From positions 5,084,001 to 5,148,000 of the forward strand of contig NZ_CP065373.1 of the NCBI RefSeq assembly GCF_015710575.1: a stretch of DNA of 64,000 bases, read 5' to 3'. Source of the DNA: Mycolicibacterium mengxianglii. GTDB taxonomy: Bacteria; Actinomycetota; Actinomycetes; Mycobacteriales; Mycobacteriaceae. The first letter of the stretch is position 1. Each line of letters begins with the position of its first letter. Under the pieces are notes generated by a model, which saw only the letters and a list, made by a program, of their open reading frames with translations, was not told the origin of the DNA and searched no databases. Below are positions 57,731-64,000 of the stretch, in pieces. Both the position numbers and the translations under genes were made by a program.

Positions 57731-58678
57731 TCAGTTTCTCCAGGGCAGTTCTTGGTGCTGGTCCGCCCCGGCGTACTCGCCCCGCTGGCCGCTGTCGTTG
57801 CCCAGTTCGATTGCGATGTTGTCGAGCAGACGGGTGTTGCCGAGCCGCGCCGCGATCAGCAACCGGCCCGCACCGACGGTGGTGTCCGATTCCAGTGCGG
57901 GACCGCGCACCTCGAGATAATCGAGTTCGATCGCGGGCACCTCATCGAGCACGGCCCGCGCGGCGTCGACCGCGGCCGCGGCGCCGCCCGGGGCGGCGTA
58001 CATCCCGGCCAGCAGCGCCGCGGACAGCGCGCCGGCTTGATCGCGCTGCTCGGCATCGAGGTACTGGTTGCGTGAGGACATCGCCAGCCCGTCGGCCTCC
58101 CGCACGATCGGGACGCCCACGATGCGGGTATCGACATTGAGGTCGGCGACCATCTGCCGGATCAGCACCAACTGCTGGTAGTCCTTCTCCCCGAAGAATG
58201 CCCGATCGGGCCGCACGATGTGCAGCAGCTTGAGCACGACGGTCAACATGCCCGCGAAATGTGTTGGCCGGACTGCACCTTCGAGCTCGTTGCCGAGCGG
58301 GCCGGGATGTACCGACGTGCGCGGGCCGTCCGGGTACATCAACGCGGCCGTCGGGGTGAACGCGATTTCGACGCCTTCGCCGCGCAGGAGCTCCAAGTCG
58401 GCATCCAGGGTGCGCGGGTAGGCATCGAGATCCTCACCGACGCCGAACTGCAGCGGGTTGACGAAGATCGAGACCACCACCACCGCACCGGGCACCCGCT
58501 TGGCAGCCCGGACGAGGGCCAGATGCCCGTCGTGCAGGGCGCCCATGGTCGGCACCAGCATCACCCGTCGACCGGTGTGCCGCAGCGCGTTGCTGACGTC
58601 GGACACCGCGGCCGGCGAGATGTAGGTGTTGAGCTGACCGGCTTTGAAAGCCGGCGGCCTGGGGGATTTGGCTGTCAC
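57731..58678 (-). CDS. panC: Pantothenate synthetase PanC
   Basis: A 315-residue PanC. It has the HIGH-like motif [13 protein letters not shown], the pantoate-binding VNPLQFG and the KMSKS-like [11 protein letters not shown]. It joins pantoate and beta-alanine. The GTG at 58678 overlaps the stop of the upstream DUF2520 gene by 4 bases. The C-terminus ends in a glutamine-rich tail before the conserved WRN. The panD gene that would supply beta-alanine is missing downstream. Confidence 0.94.
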   Translation of the reverse strand: MTAKSPRPPAFKAGQLNTYISPAAVSDVSNALRHTGRRVMLVPTMGALHDGHLALVRAAKRVPGAVVVVSIFVNPLQFGVGEDLDAYPRTLDADLELLRGEGVEIAFTPTAALMYPDGPRTSVHPGPLGNELEGAVRPTHFAGMLTVVLKLLHIVRPDRAFFGEKDYQQLVLIRQMVADLNVDTRIVGVPIVREADGLAMSSRNQYLDAEQRDQAGALSAALLAGMYAAPGGAAAAVDAARAVLDEVPAIELDYLEVRGPALESDTTVGAGRLLIAARLGNTRLLDNIAIELGNDSGQRGEYAGADQHQELPWRN

Positions 58679-59586
58679 CGGTTGAGCACCTCGAATACCT
58701 CCTTGGGCGCGTGAGCGCGCTGCGCGGTGCGCAGCGACGCTGCGCGATAGGCCTCAGCGAGGTCGGGGTCGACTTCGGTGAGGGCGGCCAGGTGTGCGGC
58801 TACGGCCGCGGCGTCACCGCGGGCGACGGGCCCGGTCAGGGCCGCCTGACCGCGGTGCAGGGTGTTCTCCAGGGCGGCCCGGGCCAGGGGGGCGATGACG
58901 CGCTCGGCAAGGCCACCCGGGTAATCGCCGACCAGTTCCTGGCCGAGCAGTTCCTGTCCGGCGATCGCGGCTCGCAGTGCTTCCAGAGCATCGGCGATCA
59001 CGGTGACGAGATGGTTGCTCGCGTGCGCCAGAGCGGCGTGGTAGAGGGTGCGGGCGTCTTCGCGGACCCGGAACGGCTCGCCACCGATTTCCAGCACCAG
59101 TGACTGCGCAATGGCGTAGCCGATTTCGTCGGCGGCGGTGATGCCGAAGCAGGTGCCCGGCAGCCGGGCAATGTCCTCGTCGGCCCCAGTGAACGTCATC
59201 GCCGGGTGGATGGCCAGCGGCACCGAGCCCTGCTCGGTCAGCGGTGCCAGCACGCCGATGCCGTTGGCGCCCGAGGTGTGGACGACGATGGCGCCGGGTG
59301 TCACCGCCGACGTGGCGGCCAGACCGGCGACCAGTGTGGCCAGCTCGGCGTCGGGTACCGCCAGGATCAGGAGTTCGGCCGAGCCTGCCACCTCGTCGAC
59401 CGGCAACACCGGGGTATCGGGCAGCCTGCGCTCAGCGCGCTGCCGTGACGCGGTGGAGATGGCGCTGCACGCGACGACAACGTGCTCGGCATCTTCCAGT
59501 GCGACACCGAGAGCGGTGCCGACGCGGCCCGCCGAGATGATGCCGACTTTGAGCCGGGCCGGGCGCAACCCGTGGGGGGTCCCCAT
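58675..59586 (-). CDS. Rossmann-like/DUF2520 oxidoreductase, Rv3603c-like
   Basis: A 303-residue protein with an N-terminal NAD(P)-binding Rossmann fold ([15 protein letters not shown]) and a C-terminal helical DUF2520 domain ([20 protein letters not shown]). The pair resembles ketopantoate reductase-type dehydrogenases, and the fixed place before panC suggests a link to pantothenate synthesis, though this is unproven. The ATG at 59586 starts the conserved region; the open frame before it adds 28 unrelated residues. Confidence 0.85.
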   Translation of the reverse strand: MGTPHGLRPARLKVGIISAGRVGTALGVALEDAEHVVVACSAISTASRQRAERRLPDTPVLPVDEVAGSAELLILAVPDAELATLVAGLAATSAVTPGAIVVHTSGANGIGVLAPLTEQGSVPLAIHPAMTFTGADEDIARLPGTCFGITAADEIGYAIAQSLVLEIGGEPFRVREDARTLYHAALAHASNHLVTVIADALEALRAAIAGQELLGQELVGDYPGGLAERVIAPLARAALENTLHRGQAALTGPVARGDAAAVAAHLAALTEVDPDLAEAYRAASLRTAQRAHAPKEVFEVLNR

Positions 59587-59701
59587 GCTGACGACCTCGC
59601 TGACGTCACGATCGATTCGTTCCGGTCCACGGGCTCGGGTACCGGACGGTCTTGTCACAACTAGTCGCAAAGACTAGTCGCTGCCCCGGCAGGCCGAACA
59701 A

Positions 59702-60976
59702 TCAGTCGTCGTCACGCCTGCGGCGCCGACCCCCGCCGGTGGCGGAGGTGCTGGCCTGCAACCGGGCCAGCAGTTCCGCCACGGATTGGCCACCGGTCGG
59801 GGGTCCGGCGTCTTCGTCGTCGGCGCCACGGTGCTTGGCCGGGGGCTCGGGTTCGGGCGCAGGGGCCGGCGCGGGCTCGGCGGCCTCGGGTTCGGCGGCC
59901 TCGGGTTCGGCGGCCTCGGGCTCACTGACCGGCACCGTGTCCGGCGCTCCGACCCAGTGGCGGCCCCGCGGTTCCTCAGGCGGCACCGGGGCGTCCGCGG
60001 CGGCATCGGCGGCGGTTCCGGAATGGCGGCCACGCCGCACCGGCTCCGGCTCCGGCTGGGGCTCAGGTGTGGGCGCCGGCGGTTCCGGCGTCAGAACCGG
60101 CGGTTCCGGGGTCGGCGCCGGCGGTTCCGGCAGCCGGGGTGCCGGCGGGACAGGTGTTGGTGCGCTCGGTGTTGGTGCGCTCGGCGTTGGTGCGCTCGCT
60201 GTTGGTGCGCTCGGTGCCGATGGCCGCGACGGCGTCGGTGCCGCCGGTCGGGCCGCGGGCGGCGGGGGCCCCGGCCGCACCGTCGGCATCACGGTGGTTT
60301 CCTCGCTGGGACGCCGGTGCGACCCGCGATAGGCCGCCTCCGCCGCGGCAGCATCGGAGACCGACCGACGCGGCGGCTGGATCAGCGGTTCCTCGGGGAC
60401 GTCGATGATGGGGTCCTCGGGAGCGGACTCCCCTCGCTCGTCGAACCGCCGACGCTCGTCGCGCACCGGGGTGACCCGGCTGCTGCTGACCCGATCCGGC
60501 CTGGGCTGGTAGGTCCGGTCGGTCTCGATCGCCGGACGATGCGCCAGGTCGGTATCGAACAAAATCTCCAGATTCGTTCGCAACGCGGCTAATTCGGCGC
60601 GCAGGGCGGCCACCTCGTCCGCAGACTGAGCCCGCAACTCGGAGGCGAGTTCGCGGCGCAGGTGCGTCTCGACCGAGAGCTCGTATTCGCGACGCGCGGA
60701 GATCTCCCGATCTAGCTGCAGGTCGTACACGAGTTTCAGATCGCGCACCTTGGCTTGGTCGGCGTCGCTCTGCCTGCGGTAGATGACCGAAACGAAAGCG
60801 CCCACCACGGCGGCCCAGAGCGCCAGGATGACAGCCAACTTCAACAGCTCGACACGGTTGGTGAAAACCAACGCGGAGCTCGCACCGATGGCCAGGACCA
60901 GCAACACCGTCAACAGCACCCAGCCCGGCCTGCGGCCGCCGCGCCGGGCCCGGGCGCCGCGGGACAGAACGGTCAT
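59702..60976 (-). CDS. Membrane protein with coiled coil and proline-rich repeats, Rv3604c-like
   Basis: A 424-residue protein. Residues 1-20 are very basic, then two transmembrane helices (VLLTVLLVLAIGASSALVF and LLKLAVILALWAAVVGAFVSV), a charged coiled coil of about 90 residues (QLDREISARREYELSVETH) and a long disordered proline/alanine/glutamate tail. The tail has tandem PSAPT and EAAEP repeats. It ends in an arginine/aspartate cluster. Matches the place of Rv3604c (DUF6779). Function unknown. The ATG at 60976 is preferred over one nine codons upstream. Confidence 0.82.
   Translation of the reverse strand: MTVLSRGARARRGGRRPGWVLLTVLLVLAIGASSALVFTNRVELLKLAVILALWAAVVGAFVSVIYRRQSDADQAKVRDLKLVYDLQLDREISARREYELSVETHLRRELASELRAQSADEVAALRAELAALRTNLEILFDTDLAHRPAIETDRTYQPRPDRVSSSRVTPVRDERRRFDERGESAPEDPIIDVPEEPLIQPPRRSVSDAAAAEAAYRGSHRRPSEETTVMPTVRPGPPPPAARPAAPTPSRPSAPSAPTASAPTPSAPTPSAPTPVPPAPRLPEPPAPTPEPPVLTPEPPAPTPEPQPEPEPVRRGRHSGTAADAAADAPVPPEEPRGRHWVGAPDTVPVSEPEAAEPEAAEPEAAEPAPAPAPEPEPPAKHRGADDEDAGPPTGGQSVAELLARLQASTSATGGGRRRRRDDD
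59881..60215 (-). repeat. Short tandem repeats coding for the proline-rich tail
   Basis: Two 15-bp tandem arrays. At 60156-60215 there are four near-identical copies of GTTGGTGCGCTCGGT, coding for PSAPT-like units. At 59881-59920 there are nearly three copies of CGGCCTCGGGTTCGG, coding for EAAEP units. Such arrays can change copy number by slippage without shifting frame. Confidence 0.8.
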
Positions 60977-61045
60977 GGGGCGACTGTACCTGTGAGGGGT
61001 CACCCAGCGTGTCGTCGCGTGCGGCGATTCGACCCGAAAACTGCG

Positions 61046-61522
61046 CTAATCCGTGACGCCCTCCGGCTCATCGGAAAGATCCTCCGGCGACTTGCAACAA
61101 TGCTGCAGCCACAGCGCGGCCGCCACCAGCGCCAGCGCGCACAACGCCGCGACCACCGCGCCCGCGGTGTCCTCCCCCGCGACCCTGACCGTGGCACGCC
61201 GCGGAATCAGATATGCCAGTACCGCGATCCACCACCCGAGCACCACCGCGCCCATCCAGGCCGAGGCCTTGGCGATCACGACGCTGCGGGCAACCGCCAG
61301 GGGGTGGAGCCTGCCACCGCCGACTCCGATTTCACCCTCGCTGATCTTCGCCCGGATGTGCCGGCCCCAGCCGGCCTCGGCGATCCCCACCGCCGCCAGC
61401 GACATCCCGGTCCACACCGTCAACGGCGGAAAGTAGCGATACGTCATCAACACCAGCACATACCCGACGACCGCCGCAGCGATCGCCGCGGCAGCGAGGT
61501 CACGCTTGCGAGTGGGGCCCAT
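61046..61522 (-). CDS. DUF3180 membrane protein, Rv3605c-like
   Basis: A 158-residue protein with four predicted helices (AAAAIAAAVVGYVLVLMTY, LTVWTGMSLAAVGIAEAG, VVLGWWIAVLAYLI and a last one around AALCALALVAAALWL). The family is found next to folate genes throughout actinobacteria, role unknown. The ATG at 61522 overlaps the folK stop by one base. Confidence 0.85.
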   Translation of the reverse strand: MGPTRKRDLAAAAIAAAVVGYVLVLMTYRYFPPLTVWTGMSLAAVGIAEAGWGRHIRAKISEGEIGVGGGRLHPLAVARSVVIAKASAWMGAVVLGWWIAVLAYLIPRRATVRVAGEDTAGAVVAALCALALVAAALWLQHCCKSPEDLSDEPEGVTD

Positions 61523-62043
61523 CAGCCGGCGACACCGAGCACCAGCGGTGTCAACCGCACCCCGTCGCGGTCCGGGGGATCCAGCTCGGCCAGCAGCCGC
61601 GACACCGGCTTGACCGCGCCGGTGACCGTCAGGCCGGCCTCCGGGTCGACCGCCTGCCAGGGAATCAGCACGAAGGCGCGCAGGTGCGCCAGCGGGTGCG
61701 GCAGGGTCAGCCCCTCGTCGCGCGAGATCACCTCGGTGTCCCCGTCGGAGACGGTGACGAGGTCGACGTCGAGCGTGCGTGGGCCCCATTTCTGGCCGCG
61801 GATCCGGTCGGCGGCCGCCTCGAGCCGTTGCGCGAAGGCCAGCCAGCCGTGCCCGTCGAGTTCGGGGTCCTCGGCGATCACCACCGCGTTCAGGAATGGA
61901 CCCTGGTCGACCCCGCCCCACGGGTCGGTCTCGTAGACCGGGGACACGGCACGGAGCCGGTCACCGAGGGCGTCGACAACCGACTGCAGCCGGGACAGCC
62001 GGTCCCCCAGATTGGAGCCGATGGACAGCACGACCCGACTCAC
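61522..62043 (-). CDS. folK: 6-hydroxymethyl-dihydropterin pyrophosphokinase FolK
   Basis: A 173-residue HPPK. It has the start [12 protein letters not shown], the substrate segments [19 protein letters not shown] and the signature [12 protein letters not shown] with metal-binding aspartates, then [13 protein letters not shown]. It transfers pyrophosphate to the pterin in folate synthesis. The GTG at 62043 overlaps the folB stop (GTGA). Confidence 0.95.
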   Translation of the reverse strand: MSRVVLSIGSNLGDRLSRLQSVVDALGDRLRAVSPVYETDPWGGVDQGPFLNAVVIAEDPELDGHGWLAFAQRLEAAADRIRGQKWGPRTLDVDLVTVSDGDTEVISRDEGLTLPHPLAHLRAFVLIPWQAVDPEAGLTVTGAVKPVSRLLAELDPPDRDGVRLTPLVLGVAG

Positions 62044-62441
62044 AGAGCGCCGCCCACAGGTTGCACCGATCCCCGGCCACCGCGCCGAGACCGGCGGGCC
62101 ACCACGGCGACGTCGGCGAAGGTGAGCGGAATGGGGGCCTGCGGTTTGTGCACCACGACCTCGACCGCGTGCACCCGTTCGTCGGTCATCACGTCCTCGG
62201 CAATCTCGGCAGCCACCGTTTCGATCAGGTTCCTGGGAGTCCCGCCGACGATATCGGCGGCACGCGCGGCGAGCACGCCGTAGTCGTAGGTGTCGGTCAA
62301 CTCATCGGATGCGGCGGCAGCGGCGAGGTCGATCCACACCGTGATGTCGACGATGAACTCCTGCCCGTCGCGGCGCTCATGGTCGAAAACACCGTGATGG
62401 CCACGGACGGACAGGCCGCGCAGTTCGATTCGGTCAGCCAT
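62040..62441 (-). CDS. folB: Dihydroneopterin aldolase FolB
   Basis: A 133-residue FolB with [24 protein letters not shown], the conserved tyrosine region [21 protein letters not shown] and the lysine in [11 protein letters not shown]. It makes 6-hydroxymethyl-dihydropterin. The ATG at 62441 overlaps the folP stop by 8 bases. Confidence 0.95.
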   Translation of the reverse strand: MADRIELRGLSVRGHHGVFDHERRDGQEFIVDITVWIDLAAAAASDELTDTYDYGVLAARAADIVGGTPRNLIETVAAEIAEDVMTDERVHAVEVVVHKPQAPIPLTFADVAVVARRSRRGGRGSVQPVGGAL

Positions 62442-63282
62442 GATCCTGCTTCCTGTCGGCACCTGCTGCAGCCCACGCCCCCACGACCTTGAGTGCGTCG
62501 GCGGAGGCCCGCACGTCGTGCACCCGCACCCCCCACGCTCCGTGCGTCGCGGCCAGCGCTGAGATGACGGCGGTGGCGGTCTCCCTGCCGTCGGGCGGGC
62601 GGACCGCACCGGTGGCATCGGCGAGCAGGGTGCCCAGGAACCGTTTCCGGGAGGCGCCGATCAGCACCGGTATCCCGGTGGCGACGAACTCGGGCAATGC
62701 GGCCAGCAACTGCCAATTGTGTTCTCCGGTCTTGGCGAATCCCAGGCCGGGATCGATGCGAAGGTTGGCCGGCTGCACTCCGGCCTGCACCGCGGCGTCG
62801 ACCGCGCGGAGTAGGTCGACGCGGACCTCGGCGACGACATCGCGGTACTCCGGCACGGTGTGCGGCCTGTCCGCCGATACCGCGCGCCAGTGCATCAGCA
62901 CCCACGGCACCCCGGCGCCGGCAACTACCCGGGCCATCGCCGGGTCGGCGCGGCCACCGGAAACGTCGTTGACGATCTGGGCACCGTGCTCGAGGGCGGC
63001 GGCCGCCACCTCCGCGTGCATGGTGTCGATGCTCACCGTGACACCTTGGGAGGCAAGATCTTTGACGACGGGCAACACCCGCGCCAACTCCACACCGGGT
63101 TCGATCCGGACGGCACCGGGTCGAGTGGATTCTCCGCCGACGTCGATGATCGCGGCGCCGTCTGCGATCAGTTGCAGACCGTGCGCCACCGCATCGTCGT
63201 GGGCCAGGTAGCGTCCGCCGTCGGAGAAAGAGTCGTCGGTGACGTTCACGATCCCCATGACCTGCACGTGCGGACGGCTCAC
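62434..63282 (-). CDS. folP: Dihydropteroate synthase FolP
   Basis: A 282-residue TIM-barrel enzyme. It has the pterin-site segments [15 protein letters not shown] and [11 protein letters not shown], and later NDVSGG and GASRKRFLG, where the lysine and arginine contact substrate. It condenses pABA with dihydropterin pyrophosphate and is the sulfonamide target. The GTG at 63282 overlaps the folE stop (GTGA); the open frame before it is a shadow of folE. Confidence 0.95.
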   Translation of the reverse strand: MSRPHVQVMGIVNVTDDSFSDGGRYLAHDDAVAHGLQLIADGAAIIDVGGESTRPGAVRIEPGVELARVLPVVKDLASQGVTVSIDTMHAEVAAAALEHGAQIVNDVSGGRADPAMARVVAGAGVPWVLMHWRAVSADRPHTVPEYRDVVAEVRVDLLRAVDAAVQAGVQPANLRIDPGLGFAKTGEHNWQLLAALPEFVATGIPVLIGASRKRFLGTLLADATGAVRPPDGRETATAVISALAATHGAWGVRVHDVRASADALKVVGAWAAAGADRKQDHG

Positions 63283-63908
63283 TTTCGCAGGATCAGGTCC
63301 AGCGCCTCGGCCCGAGATGCCTTGTCGGTCTTGAACTGCCCGCGCACCGCTGAGGTGGTGGTGACCGCGCCCGGCTTCCGAATACCACGCATCGCCATGC
63401 ACAGGTGCTCGGCTTCCATCACCACGATGACACCGCGTGGATCGAGCTTGCGCATCAAGGCGTCGGCAACCTGGCCGGTCAGCCGCTCCTGCACCTGCGG
63501 ACGCTTGGCGTAGAGGTCGACGACCCGGGCCAGCTTGGACAGCCCGGTCACCCGGCCGTCGACCCCGGGGATGTAGCCGACGTGTGCCACGCCGTGGAAC
63601 GCCACCAGGTGGTGTTCGCACGTCGAATACATCGGGATGTCTTTGACCAGCACCATCTCGTCGTGCTGCTCGTCGAACGTGGTGTTGAGGACGTCATCGG
63701 GGTCGACGTAGAGCCCGGCGAACATCTCCTGGTAGGCGCGGGCCACCCGGGCCGGCGTGTCCACCAGGCCAGGCCGAGTGGGATCCTCGCCGATCGCGTA
63801 CAGCAGCTCACGCACCGCAGCTTCGGCACGTGCCTGGTCGAACACGGGACGTCCATTCGTCACTGGAAAGGACACTTCTGCTTGGGACACTGAGGCCTCA
63901 GAACCCAC
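63279..63908 (-). CDS. folE: GTP cyclohydrolase I FolE
   Basis: A 209-residue GTP cyclohydrolase IA. The zinc ligands are in [13 protein letters not shown] and the second cysteine in [32 protein letters not shown] is the family signature. It starts folate synthesis from GTP. The GTG at 63908 has GGAG 7-10 bases upstream. First of folE-folP-folB-folK and 18 bases after the ftsH stop. Confidence 0.95.
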   Translation of the reverse strand: MGSEASVSQAEVSFPVTNGRPVFDQARAEAAVRELLYAIGEDPTRPGLVDTPARVARAYQEMFAGLYVDPDDVLNTTFDEQHDEMVLVKDIPMYSTCEHHLVAFHGVAHVGYIPGVDGRVTGLSKLARVVDLYAKRPQVQERLTGQVADALMRKLDPRGVIVVMEAEHLCMAMRGIRKPGAVTTTSAVRGQFKTDKASRAEALDLILRK

Positions 63909-63926
63909 GTAGATTCTCCGCTCTTG

Positions 63927-64000
63927 TCAGCCGTGTGCCGGTGGTTTGGGCCGGCGCGCGTCCTCGCCGCGGGAGTCCGGCGATCCGCCATCCTCCGGGC
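63927..64000 (-). CDS. ftsH: Cell-division protease FtsH, C-terminal fragment (partial)
   Basis: The last 23 codons plus the TGA at 63929-63927 are in the window. They give a polar, proline-rich tail (GGSPDSRGEDARRPKPPAHG) like the disordered C-terminus of mycobacterial FtsH. No catalytic part is visible; the call rests mainly on position, since ftsH (Rv3610c) precedes folE in M. tuberculosis. Confidence 0.6.
   Translation of the reverse strand, partial: PEDGGSPDSRGEDARRPKPPAHG

Noticed and set aside
59881..60215. Regular short repeats resembling a CRISPR array
   Set aside because: Units are 15 bp, tandem without spacers, in frame within a membrane-protein gene and code for PSAPT/EAAEP tails.

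Overview
The window is high-GC mycobacterial chromosome. Its gene order follows, from memory, the Mycobacterium tuberculosis block from fadA6 (Rv3556c) to ftsH (Rv3610c). Extra modules (3-hydroxybutyrate use, zinc uptake, bluB, pxpA, otsB, an Sdh1 operon, cbtAB) and a different arrangement of several genes point to an environmental, sterol-degrading fast grower (Mycolicibacterium type). The species cannot be fixed from the sequence alone.

Region 1 (about 1-9.8 kb) is the KstR2 regulon for steroid rings C and D: fadA6, kstR2, ipdF and fadE30 leftward, and fadD3, fadE31, fadE32, fadE33 and an aspB-like aminotransferase rightward. Perfect KstR2 boxes lie before kstR2 and between fadE30 and fadD3. 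Region 2 (9.8-14 kb) is an accessory block: a hydroxybutyrate-dehydrogenase-like SDR and an MHS-type transporter, a divergent LysR regulator, a monoacylglycerol-lipase-like hydrolase and a small secreted protein. Region 3 (14-22.5 kb) is the KstR regulon for rings A and B and the side chain: hsaA-hsaD-hsaC-hsaB, kshB, fadE34 and kstR, with three KstR boxes. The nat gene that accompanies hsaB in M. tuberculosis is not here.

Region 4 (22.5-30.6 kb) holds otsB, a LacI regulator, znuACB with a Fur-family-like box, bluB, an orphan pxpA, an MBL-fold protein and an ArsB-like transporter. Region 5 (30.6-40.7 kb) is housekeeping: tsnR-type methyltransferase, cysS, ispF, ispD and carD leftward; lpqE, radA and disA rightward. 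An intact IS481-family element sits exactly at the disA stop codon, followed by a proline-rich membrane protein and the beta-carbonic anhydrase gene.

Region 6 (40.7-50.9 kb) carries mutY, a three-gene Sdh1-type succinate dehydrogenase operon, a GlxA-like regulator, mhuD (haem degradation), lpqF, and a cobalamin-riboswitch-controlled cbtB-cbtA-histidine phosphatase operon. Region 7 (50.9-64 kb) holds clpC1, lsr2, lysS, a DSD1/D-threonine-aldolase-like PLP enzyme, and a leftward chain folE-folP-folB-folK-DUF3180-membrane protein-DUF2520-panC-coaX. It ends in the C-terminus of ftsH. panD, expected between panC and coaX, is absent.

The most distinctive signals are at the IS481 insertion. It landed in a CTAG that carried the stop codons of two convergent genes. 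The target duplication restored both stops and also supplies the transposase stop. Inside the element, a perfect 13-bp inverted repeat covers the transposase ribosome binding site. I saw no rRNA, tRNA or CRISPR array.
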